A stretch of 64,000 bases of DNA from JACKJA01 sp050297015 (GTDB taxonomy: Bacteria; Pseudomonadota; Alphaproteobacteria; Micavibrionales; Micavibrionaceae), in assembly GCA_050297015.1 (NCBI GenBank), contig JBNKRZ010000013.1, positions 11,297 to 75,296 on the forward strand. The letters are read 5' to 3'. The position numbers were made by a program, and so were the translations under genes. The notes beneath the pieces were generated by a model. It ran no database searches, had not been told where the DNA came from, and saw nothing but the letters and a program-made list of their open reading frames with translations. Of this stretch, positions 26,129-34,701 are shown in pieces. Each line of letters begins with the position of its first letter. Position 1 is the first letter of the stretch.

Positions 26129-27514
26129 TTAATGTCCGGCTTGTTCGATAACCAGAACAGCAGGTTGTTTTCGTGTGTTCGGGTACAGACGGCCTACGGG
26201 GCGGTTATCACTATCGTCAAAGGAGTTAAGAATTTCCTGAAGAGCGTTGGAATAAGAGCCCTGTACTTGAATATCTTCAAGCAAAAGATAGTCTTGAGGC
26301 GCATACCATAGAACTTGCGCACCGATAATGTTGGACCAGTTGGTTAGGACTTGGCGTAGGCTGGCACCTTTTTCTGCCTTCCAAGGGTATTTTTCTTCTT
26401 GCGTCGTCCCTGTTATCTCTTTTGTGGAAATAAGCGTTTTGGGTTGACGTGTTGCTGCCGTTTCTGTCGGAAGGGCCGGTGGTATTATATGGCTTTCTTT
26501 CTCTGCGCTCTCGGGCTTAGCCGGAGCAGCTTTCATTGCCAGAGCCATTTTGTTTTGCCGGTGCGGCTGCGTAGGGGGCAGACCATCATTTTGTACATGC
26601 CTTATATAATCTGTCTCGTTTTGCTCCAGATCGGCGGCGTTCTCATATTTTTCTAAATTGAGGGTCTGATCGGAAACAGGCGCGATTTTTTCTTCCGGCG
26701 TTACGGATAGAGGCTCAGATTTTTTTTTTGAAATATGTACGATGTTGTTATGAATTTTTATTTGTAAATCATAAGCAGCCAAGGCATCCGAAAGAACGTA
26801 TTGCCAGCTTTGTCCGCCGTTCCAGTCAACGCGTTGTCCTTGATTAATGCCGGGCGCGAAAGCGAAGGCATAGCTGGGGGGCACGATTTGACGCAGAGCC
26901 AGAACAAGGGGAATGTCACGGCCAAATCCCGCAATCATATCGGAGGGCAAAGCCTCAGTTTTTGCCTCTGCGGTTTTAGACGGAGAGGTTTCAACGGTCG
27001 TCACAGGCGCCATAGGTGCGGGAGATTCTATTTCAGGTGTGGCAACAATTTCCGTTTTATTCTCATGAGAGATGGGAGCTGTTGAAGCGCTTTGTTTATG
27101 AACGGTGCGTGGCGGGATTGTTTCCAAAGAGGCCGGTGTTTCTTCCGGCGCAGAAATAATCCGGCGCGCCGGCGCTTGTTCTTCCAGCGGCATAGGCTGT
27201 ATTTCCTGTGAAAGAACCGGTGCGCTTTGTTCTACAGATTCGCCTTGCAATGCTGTCGGGGCGATCGGCGGGGGCATTTGAGCCGCAGGCGTGGAGGCTG
27301 TGTTTTCATCAAGATCGGCGACAGCCGGAACATCCGGTGTGAGAGGCGGCATAAATATCTGTTGCTGGGGGGCCGGTTGCGGCGGCGGTGTCCAGTCAAA
27401 TCCCGCTTGCGCCGGCGCGGTCGCCAGAAAAAATGTGCCGACCGACAATGTCAAAAGACAGGCCGAAGCAGAAGAACGGGGAGCCAAAAGAGAAACAGGG
27501 TGATTTTTTTTCAT
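26129..27514 (-). CDS. Periplasmic protein with two STN/TcpQ-like domains (pilus/PilL-like)
   Basis: About 461 residues from the ATG at 27514; in-frame starts also at 27523 and a GTG at 27541. Signal peptide ends in the Ala-rich TAPAQA. A long Pro/Ala/Glu-rich linker (~30-180) is followed by a first domain (FGRDIPLVLALRQIVPPSYA ... NIVHIS, ~195-260), a charged linker, and a C-terminal TcpQ-like domain (YPWKAEKGASLRQVLTNWSN ... VQGSYSNALQEILNSF). These domains occur in TcpQ and R64 PilL and resemble secretin-partner folds. It is the last gene of the icmT block and converges on flgL. Whether it serves the pilus at the left edge or the secretion system is open. Confidence 0.62.
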   Translation of the reverse strand: MKKNHPVSLLAPRSSASACLLTLSVGTFFLATAPAQAGFDWTPPPQPAPQQQIFMPPLTPDVPAVADLDENTASTPAAQMPPPIAPTALQGESVEQSAPVLSQEIQPMPLEEQAPARRIISAPEETPASLETIPPRTVHKQSASTAPISHENKTEIVATPEIESPAPMAPVTTVETSPSKTAEAKTEALPSDMIAGFGRDIPLVLALRQIVPPSYAFAFAPGINQGQRVDWNGGQSWQYVLSDALAAYDLQIKIHNNIVHISKKKSEPLSVTPEEKIAPVSDQTLNLEKYENAADLEQNETDYIRHVQNDGLPPTQPHRQNKMALAMKAAPAKPESAEKESHIIPPALPTETAATRQPKTLISTKEITGTTQEEKYPWKAEKGASLRQVLTNWSNIIGAQVLWYAPQDYLLLEDIQVQGSYSNALQEILNSFDDSDNRPVGRLYPNTRKQPAVLVIEQAGH

Positions 27515-27665
27515 TGCATGCATCTTCTTAAATTTATTCACAATAGCAAAGTGCTACGCCTCCCCACCTTTGTGACGTGATTTGAGAGGAAATTCAAGAG
27601 GGTGTGATTAAAATAAAGGGCTTATCCGCAGATGCAAAGCATGATGCCTTGCTTTTGGAGGGGGG

Positions 27666-27956
27666 CTAGCCATAATCATCTAGTTTTCTGCGGTGAAGCG
27701 AAACATAACCTGGGCGGTTTACACCAATAATCCAAACGCGTAAGGCGCGCATTGCGGCCGAAAAAGTAAGGCCTCTTTTTTCTAGAAAACGAAAAATCAA
27801 CACTGTGATAATGGCAAAGGCAATGGTGATCGGGCGAAAGTAAACCAAAAGGATGCAAAAGGGCAAGGCCGCCCGCGCATCCATGTTGAAAAAACGCGCT
27901 GGCCGCATGGTGTCACGCCAATGCCATACGAGACCTTCTTCTTCTTCTTCGCTCAT
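27666..27956 (-). CDS. icmT: IcmT-like small type IVB secretion membrane protein
   Basis: 96 residues. WHWRDTMRPARFFNMDARAALPF followed by a hydrophobic stretch (ILLVYFRPITIAFAIITVLI) and a short basic tail is the IcmT pattern (Legionella IcmT is of similar size; TraK/TraQ-region homologues exist in IncI plasmids). ATG at 27956. It follows dotB in the reading direction but is separated from it by the MITE-like element, so it may no longer share the dotDCB transcript. Confidence 0.8.
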   Translation of the reverse strand: MSEEEEEGLVWHWRDTMRPARFFNMDARAALPFCILLVYFRPITIAFAIITVLIFRFLEKRGLTFSAAMRALRVWIIGVNRPGYVSLHRRKLDDYG

Positions 27957-28033
27957 GAAAAATATAACCTCTTAAAGTGTTTCTTCGCGAGTTCCCTAAT
28001 ATACAACTGTTACGCAAAAAGGTGAATAAAGTC

Positions 28034-28311
28034 TTTAGATACTGTAGTCACATGTTATGTACATTTCTGCGCAAGCAGGTTTTTGATGAATGTGCGCGAA
28101 AAATGCGCAGAGCATAGCCATAGCTACGGTTAAGCATTTTGAGCGAACAGACGCAAAAAGATACCGCGCCCTTCGGGTTCATTTTTCAGATAAAGTTATC
28201 ATCGTTTTTGCTCCTTGAATATGCTTTGGCATGTCCTGCGGACCAAAAACTTGATCCTTTTATCTGAAAAACGAACAGAAATAGGCATAACATGTGACTA
28301 CAGTATCTAAA
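28034..28311. mobile_element. MITE-like element with 26-bp perfect terminal inverted repeats
   Basis: The first 26 bases (28034-28059, beginning TTTAGATACTGTAGTCAC) are the exact reverse complement of the last 26 (28286-28311). With TA taken as the duplicated target, as in IS630/Tc1-mariner type insertion, the ends are GATACTGTAGTCAC... There is no transposase frame. The right ~115 bases match the second copy at 63862 almost base for base; the left arm carries ~115 bases (about 28068-28185) absent from that copy. It fills most of the 372-base gap between dotB and icmT. Confidence 0.85.
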
Positions 28312-28328
28312 TAGAGAGCAGATAAGAA

Positions 28329-29483
28329 TTATTCGCCGCCTGAAGCCAGAAGCAGATACCAGCGCCGTTCGATTGTGCCTTGTTCAAATTCGATTCGGGC
28401 GGCTTCCGCCATTGTTCGGCCATAGGCAGGGACCAGGCGTTGAATGTTGGATTGCCACTCTGTAAAGTCCATGTCGAGGAGTTTTTCTCGTACCTCATCA
28501 GGGAAAATCATGAATTCACGAATCCCGCACCGTCCACCGCCGACACGGGGGACCAGCGCTTGTGTTACGATCAGACGTAGCGTTTCCATCATCGCATAGG
28601 CCCGCTCGGCGCGTTCATTCGGATCGAAGGACGAAATCATCCGCTGAACGGTGGCCGCAACGCCAGTGGTGTGTGTCGTTGTGTAAACGGCATGCCCTGT
28701 TTGCGCCGCTTCAATGGCGGCGGATATTGTTTCCCTATCACGCGCCTCCCCGACGAGGATCACTTCCGGTTTGCGGCGTAAGGCATTCCGAACGCCGTGA
28801 GCAAAGTTGGGGAGGTGCCGGGGAATTTCTGTTTGAGACACGAGTGAGCGCGGGCTTTTTATCGCATCGTACACATATTCAATAGGCGCTTCGTAGGTAA
28901 GCATTTTTCCGCAGCCGTGTGGCCGTTCCAGTAGCATACGATTCCCGGCGGCCAGAAGGGTACTTTTCCCGGAACCCGTGGGACCGGTGATAACAACAAG
29001 TCCTTGCCGAGGGGACCAGTTCGCCCGGATTTCTTCTTCGATTCCCAAATCATCCATACTGGGGGGGACGTTGGGAAGAACCCGCATGGTAATCTGTGCG
29101 CCGTCGCGGCCTTGCGAGAGGATAGCTGTGATATTTACACGAAAACGAATTCTTGTGTAGCGGTCGGGACGGATTTCGTAGGACATATCAAGATCCTTAC
29201 CGCTGGCAAGACGGGCTTGCGCTTCCGGGCCGTAAATGGTGTTTAGAATGATCGCCATATCTGCGGCATCTAGAGGGCGGAAGGTTGCCGGGTATAAAAC
29301 ACCGCCGACTTCATGATAAATGGGCCGATCGGATTGAAATGTAATATCGGATGAATCTTGTTTCACAGACCAAAGCAGGAAGGGGTCTATGTCCTCTTCC
29401 CGTAGGCGCGACGGCTCATCAGGCCATGTGCGTCCTTTGGTATCCGATGCTTTTATAAGGGTTATCGGTTCGCGGGGTGCCAT
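28329..29483 (-). CDS. dotB: DotB (TraJ-R64/PilT-like) type IVB secretion ATPase
   Basis: 384 residues, close to Legionella DotB. Seen: Walker A GPTGSGKSTLLAAGN (about residue 165), an Asp-box VILVGEARDRETISA, a His-box QTGHAVYTTTHTTG and an N-terminal SDITFQSDRPIYHEVGG. The PilT/VirB11-type hexamer energises substrate transfer at the inner membrane. The start overlaps the dotC stop by 22 bases. Gene order dotD-dotC-dotB is the same as in Legionella. Confidence 0.93.
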   Translation of the reverse strand: MAPREPITLIKASDTKGRTWPDEPSRLREEDIDPFLLWSVKQDSSDITFQSDRPIYHEVGGVLYPATFRPLDAADMAIILNTIYGPEAQARLASGKDLDMSYEIRPDRYTRIRFRVNITAILSQGRDGAQITMRVLPNVPPSMDDLGIEEEIRANWSPRQGLVVITGPTGSGKSTLLAAGNRMLLERPHGCGKMLTYEAPIEYVYDAIKSPRSLVSQTEIPRHLPNFAHGVRNALRRKPEVILVGEARDRETISAAIEAAQTGHAVYTTTHTTGVAATVQRMISSFDPNERAERAYAMMETLRLIVTQALVPRVGGGRCGIREFMIFPDEVREKLLDMDFTEWQSNIQRLVPAYGRTMAEAARIEFEQGTIERRWYLLLASGGE

Positions 29484-30310
29484 GTTTCCGCTCCGGGTAC
29501 AAAGGAGGGCATGCCCGTGAGCTGTATAGCACGGTCCCCAATTCTCAAAGTTGTTGCGCTGCCCGTTACACCACGGTCAACTTGCAGGGTATAAGGGGGA
29601 GAGACCATGCCTTGCGCAAGAAGCATACGGTAACGGACCATGCCGCGATAGTCGGCTGTCAGGCGGTTTAGATCTTGTTCAAAGATTTCATTGGCTTGCT
29701 TTACGCCCTCGTTCCAACCTTGTCGGATCCACTTGACCCATTTTTTGCGTTCCTCTTTGTCGTTAGGGCGCAATATATCCGGTGGAGGCTCGACATTTCC
29801 CCAAGCCCGTTCCATATAGTTCCGCCAAGAACGGGGAGCTGTAACAATTCTGGCATTTTCACTGAAATTATAAATACGGTCAGCAACGGCAGCTTCACTG
29901 CCCGTGGTGTTGACAATCATGGCATTTATATCTTCTGAAATAATAGGAGGTTCAACGAGAAGGCCCGATGGTGCAGGAATTAGAAGGTTTCTAAAATCAA
30001 ACACACGATCCATGTAGCTCATATTTTGATTCATTTCCTGACGGATATAATAGGTTCGCCAAGCTAATCCTCCTCTGGCACCGTATGAGAGTGCCGCCTC
30101 TTTTAAGGCTTCCCCACGAATATTAATCGGAAGGGCTAGATTTGAATTTTCGTCTATAATGTTTATTTTGGGAATGCTTTCCAGATCGGATAATTCCGGC
30201 GGTGGTGTGAATTCAGAGTCAAGATTCTCACCAGCATAAACGCCGCCGCCGACAAAAAGGAAAGATGTTAAAATGAGCGCAAAAAACAGTTTATGATGGA
30301 AAATAGGCAC
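29462..30310 (-). CDS. dotC: DotC type IVB secretion outer-membrane core protein
   Basis: 282 residues. The segments EAALSYGARGGLAWRTYYI, MDRVFDFRNLL, ARIVTAPRSWRNYMERAWG, KEERKKWVKWIRQGWNEGV, DLNRLTADYRGMVRYRMLL and MVSPPY match DotC closely. It has a signal peptide (FFALILTSFLFVGGGVYAG) but no cysteine at its end, so unlike Legionella DotC it does not look like a lipoprotein. It works with DotD and DotH in the outer-membrane ring. Six bases after dotD. Confidence 0.93.
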   Translation of the reverse strand: MPIFHHKLFFALILTSFLFVGGGVYAGENLDSEFTPPPELSDLESIPKINIIDENSNLALPINIRGEALKEAALSYGARGGLAWRTYYIRQEMNQNMSYMDRVFDFRNLLIPAPSGLLVEPPIISEDINAMIVNTTGSEAAVADRIYNFSENARIVTAPRSWRNYMERAWGNVEPPPDILRPNDKEERKKWVKWIRQGWNEGVKQANEIFEQDLNRLTADYRGMVRYRMLLAQGMVSPPYTLQVDRGVTGSATTLRIGDRAIQLTGMPSFVPGAETWHPANR

Positions 30311-30316
30311 GGATTT

Positions 30317-30829
30317 TTATCCCCCTATACCAGTGTTAGGTGCATAGTGAACCTCAACCATTTTCCGGGCTGCATCAACTTTGATATCGGCGCGCATGCC
30401 CAGTTGAAGTCCGATGCTGCGTAAAATATCTATAACCGGTTTATTCTCAGCATCGACGGAAACGACCAGAGGGATAGGGGGAGGATTTCCTAGAATTTGA
30501 AAGGTGTAACCGGCGCGGTCTGAAAGCTGTTTGGTTATCGGTTCAACGGGTCCCACCCAATTAACCGTAACGGCACGGTTTAACTCTGGTGGGACATCGG
30601 TTGCCGGACCCACAGCTATGCCGGGCGCGCGTGCTTGTTCAACGGCGGCCAGAGTTTCAAGCGCTGTTGATGCTTTATCGGCAGCTTCCGCCAGCATAAG
30701 AGAGACACTGTCCGGCGTCGCGACCAATTGTGGCGGATCAACTCTTTTGGATGAACAGCCGGAAACCAAAAGCGCGACGGGCATCAAAAGTGTCAAAGAA
30801 AACCGTGAAAGCTTAGATAACATACGCAA
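30317..30829 (-). CDS. dotD: DotD type IVB secretion outer-membrane lipoprotein
   Basis: 170 residues. Lipoprotein signal peptide with lipobox LVSGC (Cys about residue 25). The mature part has LMLAEAADKASTALETLAAVEQ, VNWVGPVEPITKQLSDRAGYTFQILG and a secretin N0-like fold (PLVVSVDAENKPVIDILRSIGLQLG), as in DotD. Needed in the known systems to place DotH and DotG at the outer membrane. First of dotD-dotC-dotB, preceded by a 143-base gap. Confidence 0.92.
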   Translation of the reverse strand: MRMLSKLSRFSLTLLMPVALLVSGCSSKRVDPPQLVATPDSVSLMLAEAADKASTALETLAAVEQARAPGIAVGPATDVPPELNRAVTVNWVGPVEPITKQLSDRAGYTFQILGNPPPIPLVVSVDAENKPVIDILRSIGLQLGMRADIKVDAARKMVEVHYAPNTGIGG

Positions 30830-30972
30830 AACCCCAAAACGATATAAAACAGGACTAGCCTATCATTCAAAACAGAAGACTATAATGTCTTTCGAATCTA
30901 TCCTTTCATAAGAAAGAGGACAAGAGATCAATGCCGCTTATAAAAAAATATCAACAGGAACGCTGTGGATTA

Positions 30973-31377
30973 TTACTCAATCAGACCGTGATTTTCCATT
31001 GAGGCCACAACACGTTCCTCATAAGCGTCGCCATAAAGCGGCGTGCGGGAATGATAATGGGATATGGCTTGAGATAAATCCTGTGTCTCATCAAGGTGCG
31101 TTCGCAAAATCCAGGCCGCCACACCAATGTTTGTGCACGGATCATCTCTCACCCAGCGACGGGCTGTTTCATAATTAACGCCCCAGTTTTTGGCGAGTTC
31201 CGGAACCCATAATGTGTTGATTTGCATCGGTCCCAGATCGTAGGAACCGTTTTTATTGGGGCCGACTTCTTGACCGACTCGTCCTGATTCAACCTGATAA
31301 ATTCCCAGTAAGACAGCCGGAGGAAGGGCGTAAGTTTGTGAAGCTAGTAGCAGACAAGCCGCGATAACTTTTCCCAT
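30973..31377 (-). CDS. Lytic transglycosylase (SLT domain) of the secretion locus
   Basis: 134 residues: a signal peptide (MGKVIAACLLLASQTYA) and a minimal SLT fold. The catalytic Glu is in GIYQVESGRVG, followed by GSYDLGPMQINTLW and the DPCTNIGVAAWIL motif; SHYHSRTP closes the fold. Such enzymes (VirB1, PilT-R64) open gaps in peptidoglycan for secretion or pilus machinery. It ends upstream of dotD and begins 3 bases after the unknown gene, so it belongs to this minus-strand operon. Confidence 0.88.
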   Translation of the reverse strand: MGKVIAACLLLASQTYALPPAVLLGIYQVESGRVGQEVGPNKNGSYDLGPMQINTLWVPELAKNWGVNYETARRWVRDDPCTNIGVAAWILRTHLDETQDLSQAISHYHSRTPLYGDAYEERVVASMENHGLIE

Positions 31378-31380
31378 GGT

Positions 31381-32373
31381 TTAGTTTCCTTCCTCTTGTG
31401 TGCCGTCAGATTCTTTCGCGGGTTTGAAGAAAGACATCGGATTATAGGGGGCTTCTCCCTGTACGGGTTGTGCAGGTGTCTCAGGCTGTACGGGTTGTGT
31501 GGGTGTTTCGGGGGGCACCGGCTGCGCAGGCGCTTCAGACGGCAGCGGCTTTTCCTGAATCGCGACAGGTTGTGTAACCGTGCTTGAAGATATAGGAATG
31601 CTGCTTTGCGCGAGTACTTCCAGCATTTTTGCTCTGATATCAAAGGCTTTCCAAACGCTGTCGAGAGAAGGGGGCGTTTCTTCCCGGTTGTTTGTCGTGC
31701 TCAGGCGCGTTGTTTCGGCTTGATGGCAAGAGGCGTAAATGGTGCAGAGTGTATTGAACAGTGCCAGCTCAGCGCGCTTGGTTTGTTGCGCTGTGTTTGT
31801 GGGGATATCCATATCGGCCAGCATTGTCTTTGCTTTTTGTGTTAAGCGTCCGGCTACATCCTGCGCCAGTTTTTGCTCCGGCAGGCCGAAAGAGAATGTG
31901 GCGATGCTGTTTATAACGGGAATAAGAGCATGGACGTATTGGATCGCTATCTGCGCATTGTCGCCGGGGGTGCCGGGGGTCATGTTTTCCAAGCGAATCG
32001 TGTTGTCCGCCGCCGGATCGAAATTGTCGGAAAAGGCCAGCGCAGCGTCAAGCGTTTGTGCAATAGCTTGTATATCTGAATCGTCTGGTGTTTTGTTCCC
32101 GGTTTTATATTTGTGCGCGATTAGTGGTGAGACGAGTGCAGCAAGCGCCAGACGTAAAGCGTCCGTTTGCCCTTGTGCATCGTTAATATCCATCTTGCTG
32201 GTTATTGATACACTGAGTTCCACCGCTTTTGTTAGAAGGAGCGCCATTTGTCGGGCTTCTTGCCCCGTTGTTTCATTGGTGCCGTCTTGAGGTGTGACTT
32301 CTATGACGGCGGACGAAAGGGGTGCGCCGAGTCTCTCAAGAAATTGCAGTATAAAGTCTGAACGTTGATCCAT
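31381..32373 (-). CDS. Unknown helical protein with Pro-rich C-terminal repeats, secretion locus
   Basis: 330 residues. Residues ~1-245 are predicted mostly helical and Ala/Thr/Gln-rich, without signal peptide or transmembrane segment. The last ~60 residues contain about three imperfect repeats of the type PETPAQPVQ. It lies between the DsbC-like gene and the transglycosylase with very short spacing to the latter. No family recognised; a cytoplasmic accessory or chaperone-like role would be speculation. Confidence 0.65.
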   Translation of the reverse strand: MDQRSDFILQFLERLGAPLSSAVIEVTPQDGTNETTGQEARQMALLLTKAVELSVSITSKMDINDAQGQTDALRLALAALVSPLIAHKYKTGNKTPDDSDIQAIAQTLDAALAFSDNFDPAADNTIRLENMTPGTPGDNAQIAIQYVHALIPVINSIATFSFGLPEQKLAQDVAGRLTQKAKTMLADMDIPTNTAQQTKRAELALFNTLCTIYASCHQAETTRLSTTNNREETPPSLDSVWKAFDIRAKMLEVLAQSSIPISSSTVTQPVAIQEKPLPSEAPAQPVPPETPTQPVQPETPAQPVQGEAPYNPMSFFKPAKESDGTQEEGN

Positions 32374-32480
32374 GATTAAAGAATAAATAATTCGTGACGA
32401 TACTATATAATTGTTAAAGCACTACCATTTCTGTCTACATACACCAACTGTGTCCCGGAAGACAAGGACGGTAGTCCCAT

Positions 32481-33374
32481 TTACTTGATTGTGGCGGTTT
32501 GTGCCGTGGCAGGCAAGTCCGCAATCAGGTCATCCACGTTTTTTGGAGGGCCGGGCATGATTTTTACCAAGCCGTCTTTCCCCCGGTAAATGGAAAGGGG
32601 GGTTGAATCGAATTTCCATGATTGCATGATAGAAAGGTTGCGCTCGACTCCTTGTGTGTTGATGGTGTTGCTGATGGGGAGGGCGTCCTTATCGCCGTCC
32701 ACATGCGCCCACCAACGTTCTTGCGGGTCCGGGATGGCAAGAAGGAATGCCGCTTGTGATTTTGTATCCGGACGCCCGCCCACCGGGATGATGCGCATTT
32801 GTAGTTTGCCCGTTTCTATGTAGTCATGCCGTACTTTTTGGATGAAGGCGTGGCAATGCGGGCATTGCGGATCGATGAAAGTATAAATAATAGGTGCATT
32901 TTTATCGCCGAGAGGAATCCAGTTGCTGGCCTCGATATTACTGAAAAGCTGTTCTGCCGGTGTTTTAAAAGCTTTTTGTGTTTTTGTTGTCTTTGCGTCG
33001 TCTGGGGCGTCCAAACGCGAGGTGGCAAAGAAATCTATCGCGGCATCTTCATCTTTTTGGAGAGCGGCAATTTGATCTAGCGTAACCATTTTTCCATTTT
33101 TATCGAACAGGACACCGGATAATATGGCTTGCCTGTCAGCTGTGACATAGAAATATTGCTCTTGTCCGCCCTTAATGGCGAGCCAGCCGTCCAGCCCGTG
33201 CTCTCGTCCCAGATAACGCATTTGTGTGCCTTCAGCCGCAAGGTTTTTTAGCACTTCCGGCATAGGGGGTGTTTCACCTGTTTGCGCAAGAGCCGCCGTT
33301 GTCAGAAAAATGCAGGCGGCTCCCAAGGTTACGGAGCGGGCGATGGAGTGCAGGGAAAATAAGGTGAACGTCAT
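32481..33374 (-). CDS. DsbC/DsbG-type periplasmic thiol-disulfide isomerase (TrbB-like)
   Basis: 297 residues with a signal peptide (…ACIFLTTAALAQ). An N-terminal dimerisation-type region (GWLAIKGGQEQYFYVTADRQAILSGVLFD) leads to a thioredoxin fold with active site DPQCPHCHAF, and a cis-Pro region near the C-terminus (DSTPLSIYRGKDG). R64 carries a comparable gene (trbB) in its transfer region. In this locus its clients may be the cysteine-bearing exported paralogs or the pilin-like proteins; that link is inference. First gene of the block. Confidence 0.85.
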   Translation of the reverse strand: MTFTLFSLHSIARSVTLGAACIFLTTAALAQTGETPPMPEVLKNLAAEGTQMRYLGREHGLDGWLAIKGGQEQYFYVTADRQAILSGVLFDKNGKMVTLDQIAALQKDEDAAIDFFATSRLDAPDDAKTTKTQKAFKTPAEQLFSNIEASNWIPLGDKNAPIIYTFIDPQCPHCHAFIQKVRHDYIETGKLQMRIIPVGGRPDTKSQAAFLLAIPDPQERWWAHVDGDKDALPISNTINTQGVERNLSIMQSWKFDSTPLSIYRGKDGLVKIMPGPPKNVDDLIADLPATAQTATIK

Positions 33375-33432
33375 AAGATAAAACCGTTGTTTCGTTTTTT
33401 TTCAAATTAAAATTTCAGGACAACCCCGTAAT

Positions 33433-34611
33433 TTACAAGAACAATATCAGGATTCCCGTATGGTCGTATAGATGTTGATTGGAAATTTCACTATGGGCAT
33501 AAAAGCCGGCAAGGGGGATTTCGCCGATAATTTCTCGAATTAACGCCAGTTCATTGTTGTGCATATCTTTGTCATTGTCGATCTGACGGGCGATGCATGA
33601 AATATATAGCCCGCCTTTGGGGGCAAAAATGCCGCCGTTTTCGGATTGTATGCGCCGGCGTAATACTGTCAGTTTGTGGGATAAATCTCCCTGTAGTGTT
33701 GTTTTGTCACGATGAACGAACATAACCTGTTCACCGTTATGGATTGTTTGCTCAAGGCTGATTAGCCCTTTATCGGGATCAAGTCCTGTGATTCGGCGGA
33801 CGATATAATCGCGGTTATCTGTGCCCGGCACGGGAAGGGCCGCATGTACTTCACCGTGCAGTGTGCTTTCCGGTGGCTGTATGGCTTTTTCATCTATGAA
33901 GTCCTGGATGTCTTTGCCGAGAATTTCGAAGATGGGACGATTATCAAGAGCTTTTATGTAGGGGCCTTCCTTTTCGGTTAGGGTATGAAAGGGGCCAATG
34001 GGGGCGCAGCCTTGTGAGATAGTTGTTGCGACAGGGAGTGCTGTGGAAAAGGCAGCGCCGGATAAACCGTTTTTGTTAATGTCGTGAGCAAAATGTATGT
34101 TTTCTGCGCGTGAGGAGGCCATCCCTCCCACAATGAAACCTCCTGCCAAATCCCCCAATTGATTAAGGCGAAGAGCTGTCGGTTGGGTGTCGTTTGATGT
34201 GCCGTGCGTCAGAACCAGAAGGGCTTCATGCGTATTCAGCCAGAGTTTTAGAGAGGTGTTGTTTTCGATGGGGGCTGTGTCTGTGTTTTGAAATAGACAA
34301 AATTCTTCCTGTGGCAGGCGGCCAATCATAGCAACAATAGCGGGGCGGTCGGTATAATTCTCGTCGCAAGTGCAGACGCCGATTCCTGTCGCGCCAATCC
34401 AGTGTTCAATTTTGGTAACAGAGCGAAACAATGTCAGGATACTGGCGACGTCATCTGTCAGTTGATCGGTGATGTAGAGAAAGCCGATCGAAAAACCATC
34501 ATTTTCCGTGCGGATTGATTCGAGCTGTTCGAGTACGGCACGCGCTGCATCGCGCCAGTCTGTCCCGGCGGCGGAGGCGCTTGCGAATTTTTCCGAAGTA
34601 AAAAGACTCAT
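33433..34611 (-). CDS. FIST-domain sensory protein
   Basis: About 392 residues from ATG 34611; the frame extends to a TTG at 34647. FIST_N and FIST_C features: GFLYITDQLTDDVASIL, GATGIGVCTCDENY, AGGFIVGGMASSR, SQGCAPIGP and GGLYISCIARQ. FIST domains are proposed to bind small ligands, perhaps amino acids, in signalling proteins. No output domain or transmembrane segment is present here, so it probably acts with a separate partner. It lies downstream-facing next to the DsbC-like gene and divergent from lemA. Confidence 0.85.
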   Translation of the reverse strand: MSLFTSEKFASASAAGTDWRDAARAVLEQLESIRTENDGFSIGFLYITDQLTDDVASILTLFRSVTKIEHWIGATGIGVCTCDENYTDRPAIVAMIGRLPQEEFCLFQNTDTAPIENNTSLKLWLNTHEALLVLTHGTSNDTQPTALRLNQLGDLAGGFIVGGMASSRAENIHFAHDINKNGLSGAAFSTALPVATTISQGCAPIGPFHTLTEKEGPYIKALDNRPIFEILGKDIQDFIDEKAIQPPESTLHGEVHAALPVPGTDNRDYIVRRITGLDPDKGLISLEQTIHNGEQVMFVHRDKTTLQGDLSHKLTVLRRRIQSENGGIFAPKGGLYISCIARQIDNDKDMHNNELALIREIIGEIPLAGFYAHSEISNQHLYDHTGILILFL

Positions 34612-34701
34612 ATTTCGACTATATAGCCGGAAGGAGTTGGAGGGCAAGGCAAAGGCTGTTACAATCTTTAACGGTTTTTATGAAAGAGAAGGAATGCTTA
34701 A

